DNA of 64,000 nucleotides from Pantoea sp. Nvir (GCF_009829915.1 NZ_SZZW01000006.1:31678-95677); one strand, 5' to 3'; positions 12,950 to 23,309 are shown, counted from the first letter of the stretch. A program made the numbers and translations. Notes: a model not told the origin generated them from the sequence alone.

Positions 12950-13078
12950 GGACCCTTGTACATCAGCACAAGATAGGGATACCGTGTGGATCCTCCCCCT
13001 GGTGGGCAATGTTATTAATCAACTTACTGGGAGGCCATACTTAACAGCTTATGGACCGGCTGACTAATTTTACATTTG
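12950..13078 (+). pseudogene. glpF: Possible glpF remnant (glycerol facilitator)
   Basis: One frame here gives ILPLVG...LTGRPYLTAYGPAD*F, which resembles the segment LAPLLIG...GPLTGFAMNPARDF around the second NPA motif of GlpF. glpF is the gene expected between zapB and fpr on this strand in E. coli. The similarity is short and judged by eye, so this call is tentative. Confidence 0.4.
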
Positions 13079-13210
13079 ACAAAACGAATAATTATGACCT
13101 AAAGCTCTTTGCCTTCTTTATCTTTAGAGATAACATTAATTCCACAGACGGTGCTCAATCTATAACTACTTATGAGTCTAAATTTTGTGTGTTTATTGAA
13201 ATCTTCTTTA

Positions 13211-13257
13211 GTGTATTAGTGTATTAGTGTATTAGTGTATTAGTGTATTAGTGTATT
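13211..13257. repeat. 8-bp tandem repeat, about six copies
   Basis: The unit GTGTATTA is repeated head to tail: five perfect copies at 13211-13250 and a partial sixth (GTGTATT). It lies in non-coding sequence. Such simple arrays form by replication slippage and may vary in copy number. Confidence 0.95.
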
Positions 13258-14261
13258 GAGCTTGTTGTGTACTGAAGGTCATACACGCAGTACACATAAA
13301 TCGCAATAGTAAAATAGAAAACCGACCGCACTTTTTAAAAAACATAACCCTTCATTTATACCATAGCCATCAGAATTAGAAATCTTCACCATCGGTATTA
13401 TTAATCAACTTCAAACTACTGTCTATCGTCCGGGTCAAATAGACATATAAACTCATTTGGGGTATCCTCGCATAATTTAGAACAGTGTATTCTAAATACA
13501 TCCGTCTTAATGATTAATCCCTGATTCTCCAACACTAAGTACCGTAGATTCTCGATTAACATTGCATGTTAAAAAAACACGCGCGGTAAGCTGATTTATT
13601 CACTAGAGATAAGATTTGGCTAACAATATAGAAAATAAAGTATTAGGCCTGCATATAACGTATTGCAGTAACACTTTACTTACGACCAGATCCAATTCCC
13701 AAGAGATGTCTGTTAATCAATTTCTTCTCAGAAAGAATTGCTAGCCTCTCAACAATGTTATCGAGAGAGAGAACACAAATAGACTAGTCGTGATGTATCG
13801 TATATCACTATATATGATATATGGCCATAGTCAAATACCGTAAGATTCCGTAGTGTAAGTTATATTATTCATTATAATAACCGCCAAAACAGAGATAGTC
13901 TCCCCTCACCTGCCTAACCTCTAGCAACATAGCGTTGATTATCCATTTTTATAATAATCTTATTTTACTCAATAAGGTTAATGCAAAAATAAAATTTAGG
14001 TATTACGACCTATGGTAATAATTTGAGAAATATTATAATCATTTGACAAATTAAGACTCTTATGTAGGATACGAATATCCTACAACTTAAATATGTTAAA
14101 TTTTTACACGACTCTTTTCAAGACATGTAAACGTTATTTTTGGAGAGGGGTGCACCTTATTTATTAATTAAGCCCTGAACGTAGGTACGCGGGTGAATAC
14201 TAAGGTGTACAGCCGTGATGATGTTCCTATGTTTAGAAAATACATGTTCAGAGGAATAATT
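13258..14261. other. Spacer upstream of fpr (former glpK/glpX region)
   Basis: E. coli has glpK and glpX here. I recognised no fragment of either. A perfect 8-bp hairpin GTAGGATA, CGAA, TATCCTAC lies at 14064-14083, about 180 bp upstream of the fpr start. Confidence 0.5.
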
Positions 14262-15008
14262 ATGGGTGCATGGGTTGATGCTCAAGTAAAGGAGATAAAA
14301 AACTGGACAGACACACTCTTCAGCTTAAAAATTCAGGCGCTCATCAATCCATTTACCGCCGGTCAATTTACTAAGTTAGCGATAGAAATCGATGGAGAAC
14401 GCGTGCAACGTGCTTACTCTTACGTTAACCCTCCCACGAATCGGTTACTAGAGTTTTATCTGGTTAAAGTGCCGAAAGGTAAACTCAGCTCTCGTCTACA
14501 GGCGCTTAAACCAGGCGACGGACTCATGGTAAACAAAGAAGCATCTGGTTTTTTCGTGCTGGATGAGATCCCGATGTGCAATACCCTGTGGATGCTAGCT
14601 ACTGGCACTGCCATTGGGCCTTACCTCTCTATTTTACAAGAGGGAGAAGGATTGGATCGCTTTGAACATATAGTTCTAGTACATGCGGTACGTTATGCGT
14701 CTGATCTGAGCTATCTGCCGTTGATGCAGTCACTGAAACAAATTTATAAAGATAAACTACGTATCCAGACGGTGGTTAGTCGTGAAACTGCAATGGGATC
14801 TTTGACTGGACGCTTGCCTGACCTGATCAATAGCTGTATTTTAGAACGTGCGGTCGGGTTGCAGATAGAAGCAAAATCAGGGCATATTATGCTGTGCGGC
14901 AATCCAGAGATGGTACGTGTTACTCAGCAATTACTTAAAGAAACGCGCGCCATGAGCAAACACCTAAAACGTAAACCAGGACACATTACTAGTGAGAACT
15001 ACTGGTAA
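14262..15008 (+). CDS. fpr: Ferredoxin/flavodoxin-NADP+ reductase
   Basis: FAD enzyme passing electrons from NADPH to flavodoxin or ferredoxin, used for Fe-S and radical enzymes. It has 248 residues, the E. coli length. The FAD-binding motif RAYSYVNPP, the NADP motif TGTAIGPYLSIL and the C-terminal Trp (ENYW) are intact. A longer frame opens upstream at 14193, but the family N terminus starts at ATG 14262 (MGAWVDAQV), preceded by GAGG at 14251. Its former upstream genes glpFKX are gone, so it now stands alone. Confidence 0.95.
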   Translation: MGAWVDAQVKEIKNWTDTLFSLKIQALINPFTAGQFTKLAIEIDGERVQRAYSYVNPPTNRLLEFYLVKVPKGKLSSRLQALKPGDGLMVNKEASGFFVLDEIPMCNTLWMLATGTAIGPYLSILQEGEGLDRFEHIVLVHAVRYASDLSYLPLMQSLKQIYKDKLRIQTVVSRETAMGSLTGRLPDLINSCILERAVGLQIEAKSGHIMLCGNPEMVRVTQQLLKETRAMSKHLKRKPGHITSENYW

Positions 15009-15484
15009 TTTTTTACGTTAAAATTGTACTACCTACGGCGTAGAAACTTAATAGTGCTCGCTATTGGTATAGCAATAGTCGTATAGCAAAATACAGAATA
15101 TTTCTATCGGTATTTATCCGCCTGCTAAAATACCCAAAAGTTATTCAATATGATTCAATTTACTCCAATAGTCGCTAAGAAGTGCTCACTTTTAAATTCC
15201 CCAATAGCACAATGGTGATGATCATGAATATACTTCATATAAACATACGCTGCTCTGGTCAGAAAGTCTGCAAAATTATGTAGTAATTCCATAATCTACT
15301 TATCTAACCAGCAGATCGCTGTTTGTTAGAAGAAAGCACATAATCAAAATAAAGCGACACTCCTATAAGTGAAATAAAAGGATGGAAAATGATACTACTG
15401 ATATAATACGGGTATATACTGCCTGACAAAACACAGTACCTACTGGAAGTGTATTTTAATAAATCACGTGACGTGGAGGGTAGT
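15009..15484. other. Spacer between fpr and tpiA
   Basis: Non-coding sequence with many stops in all frames; nothing recognised. Confidence 0.5.
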
Positions 15485-16264
15485 ATGCGACACCCATTGG
15501 TTATAGGTAACTGGAAACTAAATGGTAGCAGGCAGGTAACAATTGAATGGATTAAAGACCTACGCAAAGCGCTAACTAATATTAATAAGAATTGCCGCGT
15601 AGTGATCGCGCCGCCAACTGTCTACCTTGACCAAGCAAACCACGAAATATCCGGTAGTCATATTTTATTAGGTGCTCAGAACGTCGATGTGAACCTTTCC
15701 GGCGCATTTACTGGTGAAACCTCCGCAGAAATGCTAAAAGATATAGGTGTGAAATACATCATTATCGGTCATTCTGAAAGACGTATTTACCACAAAGAGA
15801 ATGACAAAGTTATTGCTAAGAAATTTGCTGTTCTAAAAGAGGCCGGGCTAGTGCCAGTACTTTGTATCGGTGAGACAAAAGAAGAAAGAGAAGCACGCCA
15901 AACGGAAGAAGTATGCGCTCGTCAGATAGAAGCAGTGCTCGAGTTCCAAGGTGCAGAAGCTTTTAACAGCTCTGTTATAGCCTATGAGCCAATTTGGGCT
16001 ATTGGTACTGGAAAATCAGCAACCCCGGCACAGGCACAAGCAGTACACAAATTCATTCGTCATTATATTGCGAAGCAAAATGCCAATATCGCCGAACGGA
16101 TTATCATTCAGTATGGTGGCTCCGTGAATGATAAAAACGCCGCTGAACTCTTCATACAGCCAGATATTGACGGTGCTCTAGTTGGCAATGCCTCTCTAAA
16201 GATGGAAACATTCGCAATGATTGTTAAGGCGGCGGCAGAAGCAAAAAAAATAATGTCAAGCTAA
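15485..16264 (+). CDS. tpiA: Triosephosphate isomerase
   Basis: Glycolytic enzyme converting dihydroxyacetone phosphate and glyceraldehyde 3-phosphate. It has 259 residues (255 in E. coli). Catalytic Lys in GNWKLNG, His in IIGHSERR and Glu in [11 protein letters not shown] (flexible loop following) are all present, as is the GGSV phosphate loop. A 36-bp in-frame extension upstream was rejected: GGAGG at 15475-15480 and the [11 protein letters not shown] start favour ATG 15485. Confidence 0.96.
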   Translation: MRHPLVIGNWKLNGSRQVTIEWIKDLRKALTNINKNCRVVIAPPTVYLDQANHEISGSHILLGAQNVDVNLSGAFTGETSAEMLKDIGVKYIIIGHSERRIYHKENDKVIAKKFAVLKEAGLVPVLCIGETKEEREARQTEEVCARQIEAVLEFQGAEAFNSSVIAYEPIWAIGTGKSATPAQAQAVHKFIRHYIAKQNANIAERIIIQYGGSVNDKNAAELFIQPDIDGALVGNASLKMETFAMIVKAAAEAKKIMSS

Positions 16265-16978
16265 AAACAGATACGTATCCATAATCTAAAATTTAATAGC
16301 TGTGGACGGTGCTGCGGAGTGTTTTTACCGCTCCACAATTAAAAAAACTGTTTAAGTTAGGTTTTATTAACGTAATAAGGGCATCTGAGTAGGGCTATCA
16401 TCAGTTATCTAGAATCAGATTTTATTTATAGAGTGATAATGTCTCCTGTTGCTCCGCAGGCAGACTCGGAACAACATAAAATTAAGCATATAGAATTAAG
16501 AAAAACCGGATACTCACACTGTGGTATTTTTTAGAAAATAATGCAGAAGTTTCGTTAAAATATTTAAGTACAGATAACTCCTTTTGAGATCAAATATCTT
16601 ATAGAGAGTTGCACATCATTTAATTGATTTGGCTTCAGTTTCTATCTGACACTTTCTTATAATGCATTATTACTGTTTTTCGCTAAAAATAAAGATAAGG
16701 AATGAGCTATCTAATAATGCCTAGCAGGCAAATACCTTACTACTTAGACTAAGTGCACAGCGACACTCATTATAAAAAATTTTATCTTGAATATTATTTA
16801 TTCGTCAATTATGGTGAAGAAAGTCATTGAGGCAATGTTACTTCCAAATTTAGCTAACTCCATCCATATCTATAGAGCAGTAAAAATTTTGTCATGCCGG
16901 TAACCTAAATAATTTGAAAACGGAAATAATTATAACAAAGAAGCGCCGATGAAATCAAAGAGTGGGTATCTTATCGGA
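16265..16978. other. Convergent spacer between tpiA and pfkA
   Basis: E. coli has cdh and sbp here; no fragment was recognised. Just after tpiA, TGTGGA...TCCACA near 16300-16337 can pair around a GGT/ACC and may be a weak terminator. The remainder is AT-rich without long frames. Confidence 0.45.
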
Positions 16979-17941
16979 TTAATAAAGTTTTTTCGCAGTT
17001 TCTAGCCAATCACGTTTCAATGGACGCTTCATGTTTTCGATGGCATCTATAATGTCGTGATGTACTATCTTCTCGTTCTGGATGCCAACGCAGCGACCTC
17101 CATAACCTTGCAGGAGTAGTTCGATAGTGTAGGCGCCCATACGTGATGCTAAAATACGGTCATAAGCACAGGGAGCACCCCCGCGCTGAATATGGCCAAG
17201 TACGGTAGCACGGGTCTCGCGTTTAGTTTCTGATTCTATGTATTTTGCCAAAGCGAAGATATCACAGATATGCTCGGTAATCGCTACGATGGCATGTTTT
17301 TTGCCCTTGGCAATACCAGCTTTAATTTCCACTACTAATTCTTCTCGGGTGTAAGGAATTTCTGGTAACATTATAAATTCACAACCGCCTGCAATAGCAG
17401 CTGCCAGCGTCAAATCGCCGCAACAGCGGCCCATCACCTCAACAATAGAAATTCGCTGATGTGAAGAGGAGGTGTCACGTAACCTGTCTATTGCCTCAAC
17501 TATAGTTTCAAGCGCGGTAAAGTAACCGATAGTATAGTCGGTTCCTGCCACATCGTTGTCAATAGTGCCGGGCAAGCCAATACAGGGGAATCCCATTTCT
17601 GTCAGACGTTTTGCACCCATATAGGAACCGTCACCTCCAATTACCACCAAAGCATCAATACTTCGTTTTTTCATGTTTTTAATCGCGACTTGCCGAATAT
17701 TATTATTGCAAAATTCAGGAAAACGTGCCGAACCAAGGAAAGTACCACCACGGTTAATCATGTCTGACACGCTATAGCGGTCGAGATTATTCATGCAGTC
17801 TTCGTATAAGCCTAGATAACCGTCATAGATACCACACACTTCTAGTCCTTCGCTTAGTGCTGAACGCACAACACCCCGGATGGCTGCGTTCATGCCTGGG
17901 GCATCCCCTCCGCTAGTTAATACACCAATTCTTTTGATCAT
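16979..17941 (-). CDS. pfkA: ATP-dependent 6-phosphofructokinase I
   Basis: Committing step of glycolysis. It has 320 residues, as in E. coli. ATP-binding GGDAPGMN (11-18) and GGDGSYMG (102-109), catalytic Asp128 and Asp130 in TIDND, and the substrate-binding MGRCCGDL and HIQRGG motifs are present. Effector-site arginines 22, 26 and 55 are kept. One neighbour, residue 49, is Cys where E. coli has Arg. Together with tpiA it shows that glycolysis is maintained. Confidence 0.96.
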   Translation of the reverse strand: MIKRIGVLTSGGDAPGMNAAIRGVVRSALSEGLEVCGIYDGYLGLYEDCMNNLDRYSVSDMINRGGTFLGSARFPEFCNNNIRQVAIKNMKKRSIDALVVIGGDGSYMGAKRLTEMGFPCIGLPGTIDNDVAGTDYTIGYFTALETIVEAIDRLRDTSSSHQRISIVEVMGRCCGDLTLAAAIAGGCEFIMLPEIPYTREELVVEIKAGIAKGKKHAIVAITEHICDIFALAKYIESETKRETRATVLGHIQRGGAPCAYDRILASRMGAYTIELLLQGYGGRCVGIQNEKIVHHDIIDAIENMKRPLKRDWLETAKKLY

Positions 17942-18161
17942 GACAACCTCTGGGCTTATTAAAACTAAAAATTAATCTTACTTGTATTGCGCTGCTACTA
18001 AGCGGAATATCGTTATGCGCAACTCGTTAGCAGGCAGTATAACAAAAGCCTACTGCTGAATTGATTCAAGTAAGGCAAGTTTTCACTAATTTTTTGCAAA
18101 AATGTTAGCGTACTATTTTAAATATAGTTAGGGTGATTTGATAAAACTAAAAATCAAGTGA

Positions 18162-18198
18162 ATTTCTCTGTTCGCTTAGCATTATCGAACAGAGAAAT
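18162..18198. repeat. Perfect 13-bp inverted repeat
   Basis: ATTTCTCTGTTCG and CGAACAGAGAAAT flank an 11-base loop. It lies between the fieF remnant and pfkA, downstream of fieF on the minus strand. It may be the surviving fieF terminator or an element acting before pfkA. There is no T-tract next to it. Confidence 0.8.
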
Positions 18199-18227
18199 CT
18201 AATGAATAATTAGTACCAATTTATAAA

Positions 18228-18360
18228 AAGACTGGTGTGATAATTTTTTAATTTGAGAGATGCATAGATTATGCACTTTCACAGATGTTAAAGAATTACC
18301 TAGTGAAGAGGTATCTGTCTAGATTTTGGTCTGCCTTAGCATAGGTTAGCAAAATTTATT
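18228..18360 (-). pseudogene. fieF: Decayed fieF (cation diffusion facilitator), C-terminal part
   Basis: On the minus strand the frame reads LRQTK...NSLTSVKVH, similar to LRTRQ...DSLPLVQAH of the C-terminal cytoplasmic domain of FieF, followed after a frame change by LSHQS against IIHQDP. In E. coli fieF directly precedes pfkA on the same strand, so position and orientation agree. The matches are short but colinear. Confidence 0.5.
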
Positions 18361-19097
18361 ACCGCTGCGACAAACTGAGCTTAATCATAAAATGCAGTGA
18401 GTAAAGGCATAAACGCTGCTGAAAAACGTACGATAATAATGATTACAGCAATAGTTTCTTAAGATCAGGAAAAACTGTGTTCACCGTAGTAGCTGTTCTG
18501 ACCTCATTGTTGCTTATTGTCAGATCCTTTACGCGAATTTTCCTGAACCGCTACGATGTCTTATATTCACTAATTCCGTTAATGTTAATTAAATTCATTT
18601 ATTTTATTTATTAAATATTTAATATATCCTAGATATAAATTCCTCTTAGGAGGATAATAATAAATTATATATTATAATATATAACTTTAAATAAATTAAC
18701 TAATAATTAAAAATTCTATTCCTTTAAATTTAATTTAGAATAGATAAACAGGTGAACAATGCTAAAAGTAGGCAAATCGGAATCTGGAAAGAATGATATT
18801 TATAGCTATTTTAGCAAACTAAAAAAGGATTCTATGTTCACACCCGTACCAATACTTATTTTACTTTTCATTAATTACATAAAAATATGATTATAAGTTC
18901 GAGATATTACATCTTTCACTAAGAGATTTGCAATACTAATATATTGTTTAGCATTCGGCTACAGAAAAATTTTTCCAAGATGGATACAAATACTAAATGA
19001 ATTAATAAAAGCATTTGCTGTAATGATTTAAAGAATAAAATATGTGCACATCAGGACTCTGGTATCATCTGTGAATATTTTTTTCAACTAATTAAAT
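18361..19097. other. Spacer between fieF and cpxR remnants (position of cpxP)
   Basis: Very AT-rich, especially 18590-18730. No CpxP fragment recognised. Confidence 0.5.
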
Positions 19098-19615
19098 TTA
19101 ATTTAATTAGTTGATGATAACTGCGAACTTACTTTGCTTCTTAAAGATTTATTGAATAGAAATAAGTTAAAAGACTTTATATGATTCGATCAATCACATC
19201 AATCTTCCGTCACTTGATGTGATAATGTAAAAAACAAACGGTGTTGATACTCTAAAAGAGCTTCGCCATCAATATCAAATACCAATCATTATGTTAAATG
19301 TACCCGGCAGCGCGGTCGATAGAGTATTTGTTCATTAAACTAAGTGCCTATGATTATTTATCTAACTCGTTTAACGTTCACAAGTATAATAACTCATACA
19401 CGTATAGTTTTACGCCTCTTTCACTGGAGAGAACAGCAGCAACAATACAAAAAAACAGACCTCCTTTGTCTCTGTCCAAGCTTTTGGAAGAAGAGTGTTG
19501 ATCACCAGTATTACAGAACTAGCTTTGTAGTAAATAGCTATGGTACTAGCAGTACGCGTAAATGAAAATGGCCTAGAGGTTATCTCTGAACATTGCGAGC
19601 AAATATTATTCTGAT
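19098..19615 (+). pseudogene. cpxR: Decayed cpxR (envelope-stress response regulator)
   Basis: Successive fragments match E. coli CpxR in order on the plus strand. LVDDNCELTLLLKDLL at 19107 matches LVDDDRELTSLLKELL. DSIN...LDVIM*KTNGVDTLKELR at 19180-19265 matches DSID...LDVMMPKKNGIDTLKALR, so the phosphorylated Asp is still readable. AYDYLSNSF matches ADDYLPKPF, and RIVLRLFHWREQQQ at 19395-19440 matches RAILRRSHWSEQQQ. EVISEH near 19577 matches QVVSREH. Several frameshifts and stops separate them. Orientation opposite to pfkA agrees with E. coli. Confidence 0.88.
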
Positions 19616-19670
19616 TCTATCATAACAATAAAGCACACGACCGCCAATCTACAGTACCAGTCTTAATTGG

Positions 19671-19735
19671 GACATTGTCGAAATCGTGATCCATCAGCCT
19701 CGCGGTTGTACGAAGGCAAGTAGCCACAGATTTCT
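19671..19735 (+). pseudogene. cpxA: Decayed cpxA (envelope-stress sensor kinase), C-terminal scrap
   Basis: The frame at 19674 reads IVEIVIHQPRGCTKA, matching IVETAIQQHRGWVKA from the end of the CpxA ATPase domain. It follows the cpxR remnant on the same strand, as cpxA follows cpxR in E. coli. Almost all of the ~1.4 kb gene has been deleted. Confidence 0.65.
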
Positions 19736-20193
19736 TTGGCAATCTATTCTTTACTAGCTGATGCTTTACTCTTCTAGCAACTAATAATTAATTTGATATT
19801 TCTTTATCACTCGTTCTCTAAAATAGATAAACTTAAACACCCCTTTATTTTAGATAAGAAACCCTAACGCTAATATTTACCTACTATTTTGTATTAAATA
19901 TTTAATTGATATCACTCTAGCTTAGTTAAGGAGTTCAAAAGAACTTGTATCTCGCTAAGCTCGGTCAACACAAATGTACCTCTCATTTAGTATTTCCACA
20001 TAACTAACAGCTAAACCAATTAGTTACATTTACTAAAAAAGAAATTTTTGCCACAAAATTTTCAAGAATAATTCTGCTGTCTATTTCTAATTCATGTATC
20101 CTACTAATGATAAAAGTTTATCCAACAAATAAGTTTGATAGTGTAATGTAAAGATTAGCACTAGCTCAATTAAGCAAGCTCGCGAGCTCGCGG
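19736..20193. other. Spacer between cpxA remnant and cysE; rearrangement junction
   Basis: No gene recognised. cpxA and cysE are far apart in E. coli, so a rearrangement joined them here. Directly after the cysE stop, AGCTCGCG is repeated twice in tandem (20177-20192); it can form a short GC-rich hairpin and may act as a terminator for cysE. Confidence 0.5.
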
Positions 20194-21015
20194 TTAGATC
20201 CCGTCGCCAAATTCAAATCCCGGTATAGTTCCGTTAAAGTGCTGATCCATATCCATTGAGGGTTTATCGCTTACCGGTTTTCCAACAATACGAGCTGGCA
20301 CTCCCGCTGCAGTAGTATGCGGCGGCACGGGCTTTAATACTACAGAGCCAGCGCCAATTTTTGCGCCACGCCCTACTTTGATATTGCCGAGAATTTTAGC
20401 ACCGGCGCCTATCATAACACCTTCTCGAATTTTTGGATGGCGATCTCCACTTGTTTTACCGGTACCACCAAGTGTAACTGATTGCAGGATAGAAACATCG
20501 TTTTCTACTACCGCGGTTTCACCGATAACAATACCAGTTGCATGGTCAAGAAGAATACCATAGCCAATACGCGCTGCAGGATGAATATCAACGCCCAACG
20601 AGACAGAAATTTCGTTTTGTAAATAAATTGCTAACGCACGGCGTCCCTCGTTCCACAACCAATGGCCAATACGATATGCCTGAAGAGCGTGAAATCCTTT
20701 TAGGTAAAGCATTGGTGTGGAATATTGATCTACCGCTGGATCACGCTGCCGCACCGCCTGAATATCGTGAGCAGCTGAAAGGATCATTGAGGGATCCTGA
20801 CGATAAGCTTCCTCAACAATTTCACGAATGGCAATAGCTGGCATGATCGAATTAGATAGCTTGTTTGCCAGCATATAGCTCAGGGCGCTACCGAGATTTT
20901 CGTGTTTCAACAATGTGGCATGATAAAAGCTGGCCAGCATCGGTTCGCAATCGGCCAAGGTGCGTGCTTCCGCTGTAATATTGTTCCAGACCAGTTCTAA
21001 CTCATCAGACAACAT
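20194..21015 (-). CDS. cysE: Serine acetyltransferase
   Basis: Makes O-acetylserine, the precursor of cysteine, in the cytoplasm. It has 273 residues, as in E. coli. An N-terminal helical domain is followed by the left-handed beta-helix of hexapeptide repeats (about residues 140-235), with DIHPAARIG, LDHATGIVIGETA and TLGGTGKTSGDRHPK active-site segments. The C-terminal Ile (GDGI), which inserts into CysK, is kept. It is the last gene of the yibN-grxC-secB-gpsA-cysE operon, 69 bp after gpsA. Supplies cysteine to MetB. Confidence 0.97.
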   Translation of the reverse strand: MLSDELELVWNNITAEARTLADCEPMLASFYHATLLKHENLGSALSYMLANKLSNSIMPAIAIREIVEEAYRQDPSMILSAAHDIQAVRQRDPAVDQYSTPMLYLKGFHALQAYRIGHWLWNEGRRALAIYLQNEISVSLGVDIHPAARIGYGILLDHATGIVIGETAVVENDVSILQSVTLGGTGKTSGDRHPKIREGVMIGAGAKILGNIKVGRGAKIGAGSVVLKPVPPHTTAAGVPARIVGKPVSDKPSMDMDQHFNGTIPGFEFGDGI

Positions 21016-21084
21016 TTTTATTTTCTCCTGAAAATAAAAAGGACTTTAATAACGTTACAAGTAATGATTCTATCTATCTCTTAA

Positions 21085-22101
21085 TTAGATTATGATGTTT
21101 TCATCTTTTCTCGCACGTCCTAATAGGCTCCATGCTGCCTCTCTTGCCGGTTTTGCACAATAGAGTACCTGATAGATTTGCTCGGTAATTGGCATTTCAA
21201 CACCAATACGATCAGATAGCACCTTGACTTCTTTAGTGTTTGTATATCCTTCTACAACTTGACCGATAATGCGTTGCGCATTAATAACCTCTTCGCCTTG
21301 TCCTAACATCAGACCAAAACGACGATTGCGCGACTGGTTATCGGTACAAGTCAGCACAAGATCTCCTAACCCAGCCATACCCATAAAAGTAGTGGGATTA
21401 GCACCCATCGCCGTGCCAAGACGGCTTATTTCTGCCAAACCGCGTGTAATCAGCGCAGTGCAAGCATTCGCGCCAAAACCGATACCATCGGAAATACCAG
21501 CGCCTATAGCGATGACGTTCTTCACTGCACCGCCGAGCTGTACGCCAATAAAATCAGGGTTATTATAAATGCGAAAACTTTCGCCACAGTACAGCGTTTG
21601 CTGTAAATCTTTAGCAAAAATTGTATCAGTCGAAGCTAGCGCAATTGCAGTCGGAAGGCTCGCCGCCAGCTCTTTAGCAAAAGTAGGACCAGAAATTACC
21701 GCAAGTGGAATATTATCGCCTAAGATATCACGCGCCACATCTTGCAATAGCCGTCCAGTCTCTCTTTCCAGCCCTTTTGTTGCCCAAACGATGCGAGATG
21801 CCAAATGCAAATGTGGCTTAATCTGCGCCAGCACCTCTCCAAATACATAGCTAGGTACTACTACCAACAGATCGCGGCTGATAGTAACAACTTTTCCTAA
21901 ATTAGGCTCAAGCTCAAGATTATCTGGAAATGGCACATCAGGGAGAAAAGCGCTATTACATCTTTCTACTTGTAGTTGAGCAATATGCTCGGGATTATGA
22001 CCCCATAACAATACGGGATTACCACTACGTGCTAATGTAATAGCCAGAGCTGTACCATACGAACCAGCACCGATGACGCTAATTGAAAAATGTGTGCTCA
22101 T
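21085..22101 (-). CDS. gpsA: Glycerol-3-phosphate dehydrogenase [NAD(P)+]
   Basis: Reduces dihydroxyacetone phosphate to sn-glycerol 3-phosphate, the backbone of phospholipids. It has 338 residues (339 in E. coli). The nucleotide-binding GAGSYGTAL motif lies near the N terminus; catalytic Lys in [13 protein letters not shown] and the [10 protein letters not shown] motif are intact. Its ATG overlaps the secB stop by one base (TGATG), implying translational coupling. With the glp genes decayed, this is probably the only source of glycerol 3-phosphate encoded nearby. Confidence 0.97.
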   Translation of the reverse strand: MSTHFSISVIGAGSYGTALAITLARSGNPVLLWGHNPEHIAQLQVERCNSAFLPDVPFPDNLELEPNLGKVVTISRDLLVVVPSYVFGEVLAQIKPHLHLASRIVWATKGLERETGRLLQDVARDILGDNIPLAVISGPTFAKELAASLPTAIALASTDTIFAKDLQQTLYCGESFRIYNNPDFIGVQLGGAVKNVIAIGAGISDGIGFGANACTALITRGLAEISRLGTAMGANPTTFMGMAGLGDLVLTCTDNQSRNRRFGLMLGQGEEVINAQRIIGQVVEGYTNTKEVKVLSDRIGVEMPITEQIYQVLYCAKPAREAAWSLLGRARKDENIII

Positions 22102-22565
22102 CAGACTTCCTGATGTATTTTAGCCTTTTCGTCTTGCTTATGCAGACAATTCAAAAACAGAGCATCAAAGTTTACTGGCGCCAAGTTAAGTTGAGGGAAA
22201 GTCCCGCGAGATACTAAATTATTGATGCATTCACGTACATACGGAAACAAAATATTCGGGCAGTAGGCGCCAAGGCAGTGTGCTCGCTGCGTTACTTCAA
22301 TTCCGCTGATGGTAAAGATACCTGCTTGCTGAACTTCACATAAGAAAGCGATCTTTTCGCCAACGCTAGCGATTACAGTAACACGCAATACCACTTCAAA
22401 AACTTCGTCATTAAGTTGTGATGATGTGGTCTCTAGATCCAACTTTACCTCTGGCTCCCACTCTTGCTGAAAAATCTGTGGCACGTTTGGAACTTCAAAA
22501 GAAACATCTTTGGTATAAATGCGTTGAATCTGAAAATGCATTTTGCTAGTGTCGTATTCTAACAT
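22101..22565 (-). CDS. secB: Protein-export chaperone SecB
   Basis: Tetrameric cytoplasmic chaperone that keeps preproteins unfolded and hands them to SecA. It has 154 residues (155 in E. coli). The signature [13 protein letters not shown] and the segment [19 protein letters not shown] are unchanged. The N-terminal tail is acid-poor compared with E. coli. It is in operon with grxC (36 bp upstream) and gpsA. Confidence 0.96.
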   Translation of the reverse strand: MLEYDTSKMHFQIQRIYTKDVSFEVPNVPQIFQQEWEPEVKLDLETTSSQLNDEVFEVVLRVTVIASVGEKIAFLCEVQQAGIFTISGIEVTQRAHCLGAYCPNILFPYVRECINNLVSRGTFPQLNLAPVNFDALFLNCLHKQDEKAKIHQEV

Positions 22566-22601
22566 CAGACTGAGTCCTTTGAATAGAAATTTTGCTCCTG
22601 C

Positions 22602-22856
22602 TCATTTCTCCAGTAACGGATCTAATCCTTCACGACCATCCAAGTCATAAAGGTCATCGCAGCCACCGATATGTTGAGCATTAATAAAAATTTGAGGCAC
22701 AGTAGTTCTCCCACTACGTTGGATCATTTCTTCTCTTTTTTCCATGTCTATATCAATAGGAATCTCTTGAAATACTACACTTTTTTTATTTAAAAGCTCC
22801 TTTGCCTGGTCACAAAAAGGACAGTACTTTTTAGTGTAAATTTCGATATTAGCCAT
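22602..22856 (-). CDS. grxC: Glutaredoxin 3
   Basis: Small thiol-disulfide oxidoreductase reduced by glutathione. It has 84 residues (83 in E. coli). The active site is CPFC (residues 12-15) rather than the usual CPYC, a conservative change. The cis-Pro TVPQIFI and the GGCDDLYDLD glutathione-binding segment are intact. It lies 21 bp after yibN in the same operon. Confidence 0.95.
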   Translation of the reverse strand: MANIEIYTKKYCPFCDQAKELLNKKSVVFQEIPIDIDMEKREEMIQRSGRTTVPQIFINAQHIGGCDDLYDLDGREGLDPLLEK

Positions 22857-22877
22857 ATTAATTTCCTCAGTATTTGG

Positions 22878-23309
22878 TTATTTACTACGCACCAGTGGAA
22901 GGTTTTCTCCACTCCAGCCTCTGATGCCGTCTTTCAATATATTTACCTGACTAAATCCGTCTGCGCTCAGTTTTTCAGCCAGTGTTCTTGCATTCTGTCC
23001 AGTTGCGCATACTACGATTATGGGCTGAAATTTATGCTTATCTAATGGTCCAAATCTACCTTTTTTGATTTCATCCTCTACCACGTTTAACGCACCGAAG
23101 ATGTGCCCTTTTTGGTAATCTTCGGAAGACCTCACGTCCACTACTACCGCTTTCACCTTATTTATAAGGTGAATTGTTTTGCAACAGCTGATAACTTCTA
23201 CTTTAGAAAAGATCCTCTTAAACGAAATTACAATCGTTAACATGAATAAAACTACCCATACCCCACTGAGAATGGCATGTCTACTTGCAAATTGCATAAT
23301 TTCTTGCAT
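22878..23309 (-). CDS. yibN: Membrane-anchored rhodanese-domain protein YibN
   Basis: It has 143 residues, the E. coli length. An N-terminal membrane segment (about residues 10-28, ILSGVWVVLFMLTIVISF) is followed by a rhodanese domain with VVVDVRSSEDYQKGHI, a Cys in the VVCATGQNAR loop at the active-site position, and the C-terminal GWSGENLPLV motif. The precise function is not settled; roles in membrane-protein biogenesis have been suggested for the family. It is the first gene of the yibN-grxC-secB-gpsA-cysE operon. Confidence 0.9.
   Translation of the reverse strand: MQEIMQFASRHAILSGVWVVLFMLTIVISFKRIFSKVEVISCCKTIHLINKVKAVVVDVRSSEDYQKGHIFGALNVVEDEIKKGRFGPLDKHKFQPIIVVCATGQNARTLAEKLSADGFSQVNILKDGIRGWSGENLPLVRSK

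Noticed and set aside
13211..13257. CRISPR array
   Set aside because: The 8-bp units are contiguous with no spacers.
17790..17800. PfkA Arg to Cys at residue 49 as loss of allosteric control
   Set aside because: By residue counting, the effector-site arginines correspond to 22, 26 and 55 and all are kept; residue 49 is not one of them.
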